64,000 bases of DNA from Adiantum capillus-veneris (GCA_014529385.2 CM043944.1:55843768-55907767); one strand, 5' to 3'; shown: positions 31,481 to 43,975, counted from the first letter of the stretch. Numbers and translations: made by a program. The notes: generated by a model from the sequence alone, not told the origin.

Positions 31481-34084
31481 TTAACAACAATCATTAAAAC
31501 ACATCTTTATATAGAAGAATTTGTGATCTCTGATCGGGTTGTTAGATTGACTACTAGTTTTCTAGTGTCTTCAGTCGTAGCTATAGATATTGCAAGGGGA
31601 AATATGAGGTCCAATTTTGCACAAGACACCAAGTTAAAACATGGTAAGTAGACCATAACTAGTTCTTGCCTAGTTTGGCGTGAGTTTTGCATAATCCCCC
31701 TTGTTGTGTTGTTTGCTTAATTTGCAGCTTTTGCTCAGTCTATCGCGATAGACTAACCTTTTTTTGACCAAGGTCCTATTTTGCAGTTGTGCCTCTACCA
31801 ATTGGTTTCCCATACCTTGCACATGATCTGATCTCATTTTCACCTCAAATGAATGTCAAGTGACCCCTTTTTTGATCAACTCCCACTTTTCCAAATTCCT
31901 GCCAAGGAGATGTTGGTCTATCTCCTTCATTTTGTGTTGTTTTGGGCTCAAACTTACTGGGTGGTCCTCTTGCATCATGTTGAAGACAACTGATAATTCA
32001 AATTTTTGATAAGATGGTCCAGTATCCCTCTGCTTAGTCTATCGCGATAGACTGGTACTTAGTGCCAATTTGTCATTTTTTGGCTTTGTGACCATCTGTC
32101 TACCTTCTCCCAGTTGATGCAAGGTTTCTTGACCCCTCACATGAGAATTTTACCTGTTTGCCCTTGAGATGTCCTATTCTGACTCTGAGTTGTCTGCATG
32201 TCTTTCTCAGCTTTCCATATGAATCCATGTTGTCACCAAATTTGGTGTACTGCCTTCATGTGCTTCCCCAAGTCTAGCTTGTAAAAATTTTGAAAAGTCT
32301 TTCCCCCAATAATTGGTGTAGCAAGTCTATCGCGATAGACTAAGTTTTTGGCTAGAAAAGATCCTTCTTGCACTTTGACTTGATATTGGTGGTTAATAAT
32401 CCTTGTTACCTCCCCTCATTAAGCTAAAGTCAAAATTTCACTTGTCTAAGTGTAAATTCAAGTCTATCGCGATAGACTAGCACTTGGTCATTTTTACCAG
32501 TTTTTTCTTGATGTTAGTTGACCACCATGGTTTTAATAGGCCCTCCTAGACACACACATCAATTTTTAATCAATTTAGTAGAGTGTACTCCCTGTTTGCA
32601 GCACTTCGCTGGTCCTGGAGTCGAAGTAGGCCACTTAGGTGATGGTTGCGGTTCCTTTTGGTCATTGTATGATTCTAGCTGTCTTTTATTTCCTTTTGAC
32701 CTTCCATCCAAGCAGTCAGTTGTTGTTTTGGTGTTTACAACACCAAGAACGACCATTTGGATATCCTTCTGGTCTGTTGTTGGCATTTGCCCTAGTGGAA
32801 GAGCTTTTTTCCCGAGTGGACACATTCCATCTCGTAGTTGACCTCTTTTGGATGTACCTTGTTGAATTTGGTGTCATTTTGTCACTTGGTCGGCCCTTTA
32901 GAGTATCGTGACGCTTTGTGCGGTTTTCGTCAGATAGGGACTTTAGGATCCGTTTTGACGAACTTTTTCATAGTCTAACCCTTCAGTCGGTTTTTCGAGG
33001 TTATTGGCTTGCTGTCTATGAATTTTGGCTCATTTCCGATCACCTTGGTTTAGTTGCCCTTTTGCAGGTCCTATGAAATTAGGGTTTTCTGAGTGGCTTC
33101 CTTCACGCTTTCCAAGGTCATAGGCTCGATCCCTAAGCTATAGGCATTGTGCCTTTCAATTTTGGTTCCATTTGGTGGCCTCTAGGTCTCCCTAACAACC
33201 GGTCTACCGTATGTGTGCACAGGTTGTGATTGTGATGCCGACGAGGTTTTGCGTCTAACAACACTTAGAGTCAGTGTTGACGAGCATACCTCTCATATCT
33301 GATGTCGATCTGGTGACCGTGCGCGATGGATGAGCTCCTGGAAGTCTCAACTGCTGTAGGGAGCTCTCTCTCTCTCACTATGGAAAATGACTCAAATGAG
33401 GGATTTCTAGCCTAGCCTCTCTATATGTAATCGAGACGCCGACACCAAATTTTCCAATCTTTTACCTGTGGTTATAACTTTTTGCAAGATGCGGTTTAGG
33501 CTCGCAAATTTTCTGATTTGGACTTCGGTTGCTCCAGTTTTACCAATTTTGTAGATTTCTCCTGTTGGAGGTCCCTTCATGACGGTGGTCATTTTGCCCT
33601 GTCACCTTTGCAGTTCCTATTTTTTCTGTGTCTTCTTTACCTTGCTCTGATCAGGCATCGCTTCTTTTGTGTTTCCATCTGGATTACATATTTTTTTCTA
33701 TAAATTTTTGCTAGAAAATGTCTAAAATAAAGCAAATAAATCCCAAAATAACCCAAAAATAGCAATTCTAACCTAGAAAAATACCAATGAAAAGCAAAAC
33801 ACTTTGTACCTCACTTTTCTCTCGTCTATGTACAAACTCGCTCATTATCGTCATCCTTGGCCTATTTTTTGCTGTTTTTTGTTACATTTTCTGGCCAGAT
33901 TTGACTCTCTTTATAGTCTATACACATCCCTAGGGGCTCATGAATGATGATTTGGTCCCCAATTCTGATTAATTACGAGGGCATATTCTTTTTTCAAAAA
34001 TCACACAATAAAACACAAAAATGGTTGAAAAATTGCTCACAAACATTGCCCTCTAATATATGACATGAGTCCGCATTTGGAATG
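31481..34084 (-). mobile_element. G2 3' LTR/leader region (outer end unclear)
   Basis: Begins on minus right after the G2 polypurine tract. A TATA-like CATATAGAGAGG (about 33,415) and a GAGAGAGAGAG run (about 33,363-33,380) match the layout of the G1 LTR, followed by an AGAGGTATG donor-like site (about 33,290) and the palindrome cluster. No coding frame. No 5' copy that matches it is present, so I cannot define the full LTR. Confidence 0.5.
31737..32478 (-). repeat. Palindrome cluster, G2 type (3' side)
   Basis: Four perfect 18-bp palindromes AGTCTATCGCGATAGACT at 31,737-31,754, 32,036-32,053, 32,324-32,341 and 32,461-32,478. Intervals are 299, 288 and 137 bp. Flanking sequence is strongly diverged between sites while the 18 bp are identical. 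Confidence 0.9.
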
Positions 34085-34101
34085 CCTCCCCCCCCCCCTC
34101 C
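34085..34101 (-). other. G2 polypurine tract
   Basis: Minus strand AGGAGGGGGGGGGGAGG-type run, preceded by CGTCCGGGAGGACTCC, clearly related to the G1 pre-tract sequence. Confidence 0.75.
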
Positions 34102-34265
34102 TAGTTGGAGTCCTCCCGGACGACATGGTATTGTCAAGGGTATGTGTTGTGCATGGGTTTGAACTCGTGCTAATGCAGGCCTTGTAATATAGCCCTATAT
34201 GCATGTGCAGTCAATGCATGTAGAAAGAATTTATGCGGTGCAGGAGGAAGATATAAGCGATTCAC

Positions 34266-34793
34266 TTATTGGCATTTTTCGTTGAGGCTTCCTGTGGTAG
34301 CTTGAGTTGGCTGGCAGATTTTCTTTGCAAGGAGTAGTTGTAGATCTGCCGCTCTTTGTTTGATTGTTTTTGACTGGTTTTGAATTGGCATATGTGGTTC
34401 CTTTGAAGTCGATATTGTCGTATCTGGTGGAACATTCTTTCTTTCTGCCTTGATGACTTGGGTCTTAGACATCCTTGTAGTTTTTGTTGTTGATTCTGTT
34501 TGTTTCCTCGTGCTGTTTGCATGATGTTGCATGACCTTGACAGTTGTAGATAACTGCTCGTTTGTCATCTTTGGCCGCCCTTCTTGTGTTGTTGGCTCGT
34601 TTTGAATTGGCAATTTTGGCCGCCATACCAATATAGTCCGTTGCGTATTTGATAGATTGACTATGTTTCTTTGAAGTTTTGCTGGCTTTCGGTGTTTTGT
34701 CTGTTCTTCTGACTCCTTTTTTATAGGAATTAGGCTATCGTGCCTTATCCAAACTTTGTATTTCCTCTTTTGATGTAATTGTGCCTCGGTCAT
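34266..34793 (-). CDS. G2 basic tail after integrase
   Basis: A 175-residue frame rich in K, Q, T, R and N (KRKYKVWIRHD, ILVWRPKLPIQNEP, IKQRAADLQLLL). Composition and end match the G1 tail at 10.1-10.6 kb. It starts 4 bases inside the end of the integrase frame in another frame, and it is likely joined to integrase in an intact copy. Mostly disordered by composition; possible nucleic-acid contact. No known domain recognised. Confidence 0.45.
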   Translation of the reverse strand: MTEAQLHQKRKYKVWIRHDSLIPIKKESEEQTKHRKPAKLQRNIVNLSNTQRTILVWRPKLPIQNEPTTQEGRPKMTNEQLSTTVKVMQHHANSTRKQTESTTKTTRMSKTQVIKAERKNVPPDTTISTSKEPHMPIQNQSKTIKQRAADLQLLLAKKICQPTQATTGSLNEKCQ

Positions 34794-35602
34794 CTCTGTA
34801 CGTCGTACCCAAACTTGCCTGGTTCCCTGTATGGTTGCTGATTTTTGATAAGATGTTGCTGGACTTGTAAACTTTGTTTGTTGTTGGCCGCTACAACATT
34901 GAGTCGTAACTCATCTAATTTTTCAAGGTCCTCTAACCATTCTGAAAGTTCATGTCCCGTCCAGTCCAATTGTTCGGCTACCCTTAGTGTGGGGATCAAA
35001 AAGTCAATAGGCAATATTGCATTTAACCCATATACCATATTAAATGGTGTAGCATTGAGTGTTGTTTTATAGGCAACTCGATAAGCCCACAATGCCGAAT
35101 AGAGCATTTGATCCCAATTTTTTCTTGTTTCACTAACCAGTTTCGTAAGAACCGTGCACAATATTTTGTTGGTCACTTCCGCTTGGCCATTGTCTTGTGG
35201 ATGATAGGGTGCAGATTTGCGATGAATTACCATAAACTCATTTAAGAGATGTTGGATAATTTCATTGACAAAGTGTGTCCCTCTATTAGTCACCAGCTCG
35301 ATTGGAAGGCCATAACATGTAAACACATATTCATATAAGAATTCTATTGTGGTTCTAGTGTCTGCTTTCGTTGTGGCTTTTGCTTCCACCCATTTGGTCA
35401 TGTAGTCTGTGGCCACTATGATATATTGTGCTTGTGAACGATACGCTGGTGGAGTGATAGGACCAACAAAGTCCAATCCCCATTTAGCGAATGCTCGAGC
35501 ACTCATCATTGGTCTTAAGGGCATTTCATCTCTTTTAACTGGTACCTTAGTGCGTTGACATTCATCACACCTTTTCACGAATTTTGCTGCATCTTGAATC
35601 AT
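34790..35602 (-). pseudogene. G2 integrase
   Basis: Starts within the second HHCC module (FVKRCDECQRTKVP) and carries the core: WGLDFVGP for the first Asp, then LVTNRGTHF (about 35,277-35,300) where Asn stands in place of the second catalytic Asp, and NGQAEVTN for the Glu. LWAYRVAYKT and YGLNAILPIDF follow. The C-terminal GPY module seen in G1 is missing; the frame ends soon after the core linker at GYDVQR. The Asp-to-Asn change and the missing module both argue against activity. Confidence 0.8.
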
Positions 35603-35611
35603 GGTCAGCCA

Positions 35612-37120
35612 CTATATACCTGCAACCATAATGATTTTTACGGTTCTCTCTATTGAAAAATGACCTCCTGCTATGCCTGCATGAGCTTGTTCCAATAATG
35701 GAAAGTAGTCATTTTCATGAGGAACTAACCTCAGCTGGTCATCAGTTCCTCTTTTATACAATTGGTCACTAATGAGGGTATACCTATTCGCTTCGATTTG
35801 TAGAGCCTTTTGTCTGGCTTTAGACCAATCTCCTGGCAGCTCCTTATTAGTCAAATATTCCACAATAGCATGACTCCATGCGGGTGCTACTGTCACTTGG
35901 TATAATGTGGCATAATCCACAATGGTATTGGATGTGCAAAAGTCGCATTTCTTGATGTAATTTGCTACATCGCCTGCCATTCCTGGCCAATACACTCCGA
36001 GTCTTCTTAATTGTTCATACATCATTTTATTTCCTCTATGGAATCCCCCTGTTTGTGTGTGGGCCTCCTCTAGATACGCTTCGTACTCCTCTGGGCCTAT
36101 ACACAACCTTAGAATCATATCGTTTCCATGATGGTACATTCTTCCCGCAAGCATTGTGTAATTTCGTGCTTGTCTAACGTCTTCCACCGTGTGTTTGTCG
36201 TCAAGATTCATTCCATATGTCAGCAACGGAATAATTTGCTCTGACCATTTTGGTATCATCTCTATATTAAACAGGTATGCGTCTGGGAGATCATCATCTA
36301 CCCCGGTAGATTTTTCGCCATGTAGTAGTCGAGAAAGGTGGTCTGCTCTTTGATGCGTTTTTCCTTTCTTAACTACTACCGTAAAATCAAACTCCAGTAA
36401 CACAATGAACCATCTTACAATTCGTCCCGTGTTACAAGGTTTGTTTACTAAGTACAAGAGTGCCTGATGATCCACAAAGAATGTGAATTTGTTCGCGAGC
36501 AAGTAATGCCAGAATTTCTTTATTGCATATATCATACCCAATCCTTCTCTTTCAGTGGTAGTATAATTATTTTCTGCACTGTTGAGTTGTCTACTAGCAT
36601 AACTGATTGGAAAGTCTGTCTTACCCTCATCTGGTTGTGCTAATATACAGCCTATTGCAAATGCTGAAGCATCTACATGTACATGGAAGATCTTTGACCA
36701 ATCTGGTGCTTTTAGAATTGGTGCAGATACCAGTGCATCTTTCAGTTTCTGGAATGACTCCTCACATTTATTTATCCAAATGAAGAGCGTGATTAGACTA
36801 TACAAGGGTTTTTCTATTACAGCGTACATGTAGATAAAACGTCGGTAGTATCCACAATGTCCCATAAATGATTGTACCTCTCGTACAGTGTTTGGTCTTG
36901 GGAATTCTATGATCACCTTTACCTTGTCTTCATCAGTGGTAATTCCATTAGCCGACACTATGTGGCCTAAGATTTTACCTTGTCGTACCATGAATACACA
37001 TTTTTCTGGGTTGAGGCAAATCCTATACGTTCTGCATTTTTCGAATACCTTTCTCAGATGATCTATATGGTCTTCTCTCAATAGAGAATAGACACACAAG
37101 TCGTCCATGTAAATATCCAA
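35612..37120 (-). pseudogene. G2 RT C-terminus, RNase H and tandem HHCC modules
   Basis: Begins at the catalytic IYMDDL of RT and continues through thumb and RNase H (HVDASAFAIGC, SRQLNSAENNYTTTEREGL, QRADHLSR). The first HHCC module (EAH, GGFH, CDFC; about 36,080-35,940) has all four ligands. A linker with YLTNKELPGDW and LYKRGTDDQLR leads to the second module (QAH, GGHFS; about 35,690-35,655), whose cysteines lie in the next frame (CDEC). A TAG separates the two frames. Both modules being intact here shows the duplication is a lineage trait. Confidence 0.82.
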
Positions 37121-40100
37121 GAATTTCGCAAGTATTCTTTAAAAGCGTGTGTCATTAATCTCTGAAATGTGGCTGGAGCATTGGTCAAGCCAAATGGCAT
37201 TACCCTAAACGCATATATGCCCCATTCTGTTGCAAATGCTGTTTTGTAATGATCTTCTAGTTTGACCTCCAATTGGTTATAACCAGAGAATCCGTCCATA
37301 AAGCTATAGGCTTGCTTGCCTGCCACTCGTTCCAGGACGTGTTCAGTGATAGGAAGAGGGTAGTTGTCCCTTATCGTGGCTGCGTTTACCTTCTTGAGAT
37401 TTACACACACTCGTAATTTCCCGTTTTTCTTGGGTACCTCCACTATCGAGGACACCCAGTCTGTGTGCTCTATCTCATAAATAAATTCAGCCTCCATAAG
37501 TTTGTCTATCTCCTCTTTTATCCTTTTGGCGAATGTCTCATTATACGTGTATGGACGTTGTTTGCTTGGCTTTGCATCAGACTTCAGAGGGATTGAATGT
37601 TCACAAATGTTAGGATCCACTCCCTTCAAATCTTTGTACGACCATGCAAATACATCTCGAAATTCCTTAAGTGTTTTGATCAGTAAGTCCTCTTCTTCTT
37701 GACTTAGATCTATGGCAATGTAAGCAGGTCGCGGATTTTCTCCTCGCTCTGCTAAGTCTATTTTCTTGGCGTTCTCTGGCCCATCGTAGGACTCGTTTGA
37801 TTTAGGCTCCCTCATTGGTTGCTGAACCACCAATCTTCTTTCCTGAATGGTGTACTTACAATAGTAAGGAGGTACATCTATCTTTTTACTCCCATCACTC
37901 TCGTTCGTTCCATCGCTACTTTCCATTTCAATTGTCCATAAATTTTTAATTTTTTGTTTCAAATCATTGTATCTCGTTTTCCTTTCAATTTTCATCATAA
38001 TTGGGCTACCACAGACATTCAGTTTTTCTGTTGCAACTCTTTTTTTTTGTTTGTTGGTTTTCTTAGGTTTCAACAGTCTGGATTTAAATCTTGAGTCAAC
38101 AACCTTAAGAAATCTTCCTGACACTTTATCCTTAGCACAATCAACAACATGAATGTTCATAAGGAAATGTGTCTTACCCTTAAACTCCGGCAGGGGTCTC
38201 AACCTGGTTGGTGGACTGATATGGTGTCGTTTACTCTTGTATCTTTTTTGGCGTCTCTCACTTTGGTTTGGGAAATTGTAGAAGACGTCATTGTCTTGAT
38301 CTTGATTGTCGTCTCCCTCCGTATTTTCCGACTTCTTGTCATCCGCGTTATCCTTGTTTTCACTTTGATCAGAATAATCATAAAATTCTTCTCCTTCCTG
38401 CTTGATTTCTGTAGTGGGGATGTCCACATAGCCCCCTATCTTAATCTCAAGTTTTGTTTCTGTTTTATGGATCCTCATATTCTCAGTATCTCCATCGTTC
38501 TCGTCCTCCTCCACAATTTTGCTCAACATGTAGTATGGTATGATATCGTAGCCATTCTCATCACAAAATTTGGTGGGAGTGACTTCATTGACGCATACAT
38601 CCAATGTAGCCAAAATTTGAGACCATTCTAGGGGTTTGAGCTTCTCTTCAGGAAAAGGTTCTCGTATATAGGCATCGTCTTCCAAGACCCTCTCCAGTGT
38701 CCTTTCATTGTTGTCAAATTCACTACATTGAGATGCCCCACACATCCATATCTCCTTTTTCTTACAAAGCCACGCTGGGACTTCTGATCCACTAATGGTG
38801 GCTGAGTCAAATTCTTCCACAGGGGTTCTTGTGACATCATGGTAGCTATGATTTTTCATGTTTACGCGTGTAGTAGTTTCAGCATGTCTTAGATACACAT
38901 AATCATACCCCCAGTCCTGCACCATTTTGAGTTGCCTCATGAACGGCCTACCAAGGATAATTTCATAGTTGTTCTTCTTGCCGAAATCTACTATGGCAAA
39001 GGTATGTTCGTACTCTATGCCACAGGAAGATACCACAATTGCCTCAAGAAATCCTATAGGCCTTTCTATGTGCCCATCCGCCAGTTGCAATTTCATTCTA
39101 GTTGTTCGTATTGCTGTTTTTCCCCATTTTTCCCATAGCATTTTGGTCACAATGGCAATGCCAGCTCCACTATCAAGTATTGCCTTAGTCTCTATGCCGT
39201 TATACTCAACTGGTAGGGTTGTGTTGCCGTCTTCACCTTCACAATACTCTCCTACCTTGTTGAGTGGCACTGGTCTAGTGTTGACTTTCTTCGGTTCTGT
39301 GTCATTAAGCTCGGTTTCGAAGAACGTAAGAGGCATCCTTATGCCAAATTTTTCAAGACATTTGCCCACTTCCGTCCACATGCTTGGCCTAATTTTTAAC
39401 AATTCTGCCAATGTGATTGTACACTTGACCAGAGTGGTCAACAAGTCTGTCAGGATTTTAGTGTCCAATTGATTTGACCCGCCTATTCTTTGAGAAGGTA
39501 CTCTTCGAATTTCTGACCTTGCCTCATAGTCCCCCATATATGATGGCAAAGTTCTGAGTGATTGTGGTCTGCTATCTTTGGATGCAACTGAACCATTATC
39601 CCCTTGAAATGATTTACCGTCTAAATCCCATGGAGGCTTATTCAAGTTCAGCTCCGAGAAAGGCGCTGACTTGACTGTTTTTGTCTCATATTTTTCTTGA
39701 GCTTTTTGCACCGTTTCCCATAGCTCTTCAGGCCAATTTTCTTCCACAATAGGGGAATATGGTGGAAAATCTTTCAGTGATTCATCAGTGCTATTAGGTA
39801 CGTCTTTTTCATCCTCTACATCCGGCAAGGATTTAATGTTTTCTATCTTGTCGGGTATCCTTTGTTCGGTTTTGTGAGGTGTTTCATTGTTTGGTGGTTT
39901 GATTACTCTATCTCCTGCTTCCATAGGTGGAGGCTCCAGTAAAGCTTGTGCAGTTTCAATCAGCTGTTTGCACATCTCTAGTCTCTGTTTTTCTATCTCT
40001 GGATATGGATATGTCATCCATCTTTGCTCTAGAGTTTGTCCGTTCTTCAATCTTGCATCGTATGCTTGCAAGATTGCATCTAAGGGTTCATTGATCTTAT

Positions 40101-41499
40101 CTACCAATACCGACCCTCCTGAGCTTGCACTTCTTGGTCCTTCCGTTGATTTTAGAGAGTCGGACTCTCTTTGAGGTTTAAGCTGCTCTCGAGCTATCGT
40201 TAGCTCAGCTTCTACATCTTTTTGTTTTCGTTCACGTCTAGCTTTCATTTTCGCTCTTCGTTCTTTCCAAGGGTTATCACGACTGACACTAGACTTGTCA
40301 GTCTTGATTTCTTCTTGATTTTCATCGTTACTCTTGGGATGATTGTCATTTTTCCTTGCTTGGGCTCTCGTCAAGACCTTAACAAGAATCGAAGCTTCGT
40401 TTTCTGACCCTCCACTGGAAGGTAGCACTCCCAGCATATTCAAGGTAGTTTTTGCTCCTTTGCTCGGGTTTTTAGGGCAATCAGGGATCAAGTGAGTAAT
40501 TCCACACTCCGTGAAATATGCGTTGACCCTTATGATTTCGTCATGAGGGCAGTCCCTCAGCCAATGGTCTCCACCACACTTGTAGCATGGTCCTTTAGGC
40601 TGTTGAGGTGCTCCTAGAACTCCTCTTTGTTGGTGTGCAATTATTTGCCCGCTCATGCCTCCGTTGGCTATGAACAACAATGTTCTTTCATCCAGGCTAT
40701 ATTGTCCTTCCCCCGCTGCCTGTGCAGCAGTTGGTGGTCTTGTATTTCCTATCATGCTCCATGGTTCTGGTGTAGAGGGTTCGTCCAGTGGATAATAGAC
40801 AGATTTCGCCGCATATCCATTGGGCTCGTCGTTGTATGCATGCATAGGTACCAAAGCCTTCTCATCCGACTCAGTTACTGTGGGTGTGTATCTTATGCCG
40901 ACTGGTCGTAATCCTGGTAGGGGTGGTTGTTGTCCCAACACTGGTTGTGGTCTTTTTGCACCTCCAGGTCCTGGTAGGTTTCCAGTCTGATATCTAGGCA
41001 TTGGTGGGATTTGAGGAGATGTCGCCTGAGCTTGCGGAGCATATGGTCGTTCTCTCACATATCCCTTGTTATAATAACACTCCTTTGTCCCATGGTTTGT
41101 CCATTTTTGTTCAATCGCACACCATTTTCGTTGTTTAGCTTGTGGTTTGGAATACAAGTTAATCTTTTTAAGCACCTCCTCTACAAGCTGCTCTTGGCTT
41201 ATTGCTACTTCTCCTTTCAGTGTTGTCATAGCAGACTTGCTTCCGCTTTGTTGCGAGGAAGAATCATCATCAAGATCCTTGAACTCACCCTCTTTGTAGA
41301 CCGCACAATTGTCCACAAGGTATAGAGCTTCCTTGGTTAAATCATTCAACGTAGTGCTCCTTTTCATATGTAAGTCCTTTTGAAGATCTGCATTCCTTAG
41401 TCCTTGGATAAATATAAGCATAAGTCTGGACTGAGTTGGCAGTTCTTCCACAGGGCAGAACTTAACATATCTTTTTGATCGGAGGGCCGCCTTTCGCAC
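37078..41499 (-). pseudogene. G2 Gag C-terminus, protease and reverse transcriptase
   Basis: A 1,473-residue open frame. It starts inside gag by frameshift, so no true start is implied. Order: capsid end (LYLVDNC), CCHC knuckle CYKCGGDHWLRDC (about 40,590-40,550) and a variant CGITHLIPDC, a coiled-coil-like segment, a 400-residue spacer, protease ILDSGAGIAI (about 39,180) ending IILGRPFMR, a second charged spacer of about 350 residues, then RT (FAWSYKDLKGVDP, FGLTNAPATFQRL). The frame leaves register just before the YxDD motif by a one-base difference from G1. Enzymatic residues seen so far are intact. Confidence 0.85.
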
Positions 41500-43082
41500 A
41501 GACTCTCCATCTTTCTGTTTGAATTTATGGATTTGCGAGACTGTTTATGAGCTATCCCCCTTTGTGAGAATTCCTCGATAAACTCTTCAAACACTTCCTC
41601 CATAGACTCAAAGTCTCTTCGCTCCACCGAGTCAAACCATGTAGCAGCATCATCCTCTAAGGTTAAACCGAATCCTGCAAATTGGGTAGGAAAGTCTAAC
41701 ACCTCTTCAGCTCTAATTACACGTACAAAGGCTGCTACATGATCTCTCGGATCCCTGCTTCCCGTATATTTCTTGTTTACCCATTTTTGCACTTGAGAAG
41801 GTCTAATTCTATGATGGTCTACAAATCTCATCATGGGATCTCCCCGTCCTAGCCGATATACCTCCTCTGGTCTTCTGTAGTGGCCAGGTTCCTCTCCCAA
41901 TGGTGCTCCTAATCCATAATTTCTAACAGTTCTCGTAAGAGATGGTTCATCTCTCCGAACTCGTTCTCGGGGTGTTCTTCCAAGCTCAGTTGACCCCTGA
42001 ATCTTTGGCTTACTCTCTCCTTGATACTGTGCATAGAGTGGTGGTTCTTGTAGATCCCTTAATCCTCGTGCGGTTTGATAACCCTCTCGGGTTCGGTCTT
42101 GTTCTAATGTAGCACTCTGTCGAAGCCATGCCTGCAATGATGGCTGAGTAGCTGGTTGGTCCTGGTAGTTGGACATCGGTGGTCGGGTAGAATGTGAGGT
42201 AGCGTCATACTCTTCTGAAAAGGGATTAGTCGACTTGCTAGGGGTGTAGGTGGCTCTTGGTACTTCGTCGGGGCCATAGGTCGATGCTCCCGAAATTGTT
42301 GCCCTTTCAACCTCTTCAGGGAGAATACGTTTGTATTCTCGCCCGTATCTGTCAACAAAAACAATATCCTTCCCCATAGCAGTTTCATAAGAAAATAAGT
42401 AAAGAACCTTGTCTTTGGTTAATTCATTTGGGTAGGGTTCCTTGCATCGAAAGTAAGAGACTATTCCCTCGCTTTCATGCTTGTAAATCCCTACATTCTC
42501 ATTATAGGTTGGGACCATGGTTGTTTTCTTATCATACATAAAAAGCGCTCCAGGTCGATCGATGTTAGGAGGCGGTTCTTGGGTTTTTGAAACCATTTTC
42601 CCTTTTGCCACGTTATCCCCATATCTGTTGTAATCCTCAGGGTTACTCACTATCAGATAGTGGTTCCCCTTTTCGTCTCGGAATCTGTCACCATCATCAT
42701 AGACTCGAATTATCTCTAGTCTCCGAGCCGGTCTTTCTTCAATACAAATACACTTGCGTCCTCGATAGTCAGAATAAACTAAGGCTCCCCTTGAGTTAGT
42801 TCCTTCCAAGAAGATTATAGTGAACTGGGTTTCGTTTAAAGGATGTAGGGAGGTGCTCCCCCCTGGCATTGGTCCTTCACCGTTGAAACCTCCTGGCTGT
42901 TGACTCCCCGTCATGAAGAAGGACTTTTCCGACAAAGTGTCAGTATCACTACCCTCTTCAATGATTGGTGCTAATGGGTCTAGCCTCGTCTGAGTTACAC
43001 TCTCTTCGGTGGACGTGGTGCTAATTTGACTTTTGACACTTTTAGCTCCCAACTTAACAAAGGCTCCTGAACTTAAATACAT
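41397..43082 (-). pseudogene. G2 gag with unusual N-terminal region
   Basis: Starts MYLSSGAFVKLG at 43,082; an in-frame ATG downstream of a candidate splice donor supports this start. Residues 1-270 form the same unrecognised N-terminal region as in G1 (IEERPAR, DGDRFRDEKGNHY, YFRCKEPYPNEL, FVDRYGREY). A long polar linker (residues 280-400) precedes the capsid: KKYTGSRDPRDHVAAFV, FGLTLEDDAATWFDS. Near 41,500 a frameshift ends the meaningful reading; the last 50 residues are out of frame. About 560 residues before the knuckles is long for gypsy gag. Confidence 0.75.
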
Positions 43083-43117
43083 AAGAATGAAAGTTTGGTT
43101 GCAAACTTAAAGCCTAC

Positions 43118-43165
43118 CTGGACTCCTTCTTCCTGTATGGCTTTGTGCTGATCTCCTTCTAGGAT
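43118..43165 (-). other. Possible short leader exon before G2 gag
   Basis: On minus, acceptor CATCCTTGTGTAG (AG at 43,167-43,166) and donor GAGTCCAG|GTAGGC (GT at 43,117-43,116) bound 48 nt, matching the arrangement before G1 gag. Confidence 0.3.
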
Positions 43166-43362
43166 CTACACAAGGATGGTTAGTCTGTTCACAAGGGTTT
43201 TCCTTGAATTACCAAAAATCTTTCAAGTATATACAGCAACCCCTTAGTCAGTCTTCTGGTGGCCCAATTTCAAATATGAAATGATGGTTGGGATCTATAT
43301 AGAGAGTATGTCCTAGCAGTATAGTCACAAATTGCAAAAAGTGTCTAATTCACTACTTTCTT

Positions 43363-43975
43363 AGTCTATCGCGATAGACTGACAATTTGCTCAGCACAAG
43401 TCAATTCAAAATTGTGACTTTACCCTTGAGTTCTAGTTACCCTCTATAGCCTATCCCTCAAGTTTTATGAAGTTTGGACACCTAGGTTGGGTTTTGGTCC
43501 CATTTTAGTATTTCAGTCAGAGCTTGATTCTCTATCTGACCCTCAGATTGACCTTCAGTGTTCTAAATGCCTTGAATTTTGGTGTGTCTACTATTTAGGC
43601 CCTGATAAAACTCTCCCTAGGGAAAATTTGAAAGAAAAGTTCCCCAGCAACAATTTCCTTGGTCTATCGCGATAGACTAGGCACTTTCTCCAATTTTAGC
43701 ATTTTTCTCAAGTTTTCACCACAGTTGGTTCAGCCTCCCCTTGTGTAGTGCATTGACCAATTTTGGCACTGTTTGGACATTTGGTCAAAGACTTCTTGCC
43801 CTTGTCTCTGAATTTAGACTCTAAACACCAGTTTTGAAGTTTTGTGGTCAAAATGGTGTTCAAATTCACTCAATTTTTGTGAGTACCCTTGTATTGATGT
43901 GTTAAACCTGTGGTGTAAAGGTTTTTTGCTTTTTGCTAGTCAATAATCACCTTCATCAGTCTATCGCGATAGACC
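43363..43975 (-). repeat. Palindrome cluster, G2 type (5' side)
   Basis: Sites at 43,363-43,380, 43,661-43,678 and 43,958-43,975, built on GTCTATCGCGATAGAC with one altered outer base in two of them. Intervals are 298 and 297 bp. A decayed copy (CAGTCGCGATAGACT) lies at 45,074-45,088, and GATCGATCGCGATC at 45,232-45,245, inside the adjoining LTR. Confidence 0.9.

Larger units (their letters stand above)
34085..43175 (-). mobile_element. G2: Ty3/gypsy gag-pol element of the G1 lineage
   Basis: Minus-strand gag (43,082-41,397), Gag-Pol (41,499-37,078), RT end to HHCC (37,120-35,612), integrase (35,602-34,790) and tail (34,793-34,266), then polypurine tract. Domain order equals G1. Breaks are few: one frameshift in gag, one at the YxDD motif, one nonsense codon before integrase, and a deletion at the integrase C-terminus. 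It is therefore much younger than G1 and is the better guide to the lineage. Confidence 0.85.

Noticed and set aside
32518-32911. Overlapping plus and minus frames of about 90-107 codons in the G2 3' region
   Set aside because: Frames of similar length on both strands without a domain, inside LTR/leader DNA next to the palindromes.
37502-42799. Plus-strand frames of 60-167 codons opposite G2 gag-pol
   Set aside because: They are antisense shadows of the long minus-strand frame and have no recognisable domain.
31737-43975. Regular palindromes as a CRISPR array
   Set aside because: Spacing near 300 bp, plant retroelement context and absence of cas genes rule it out.
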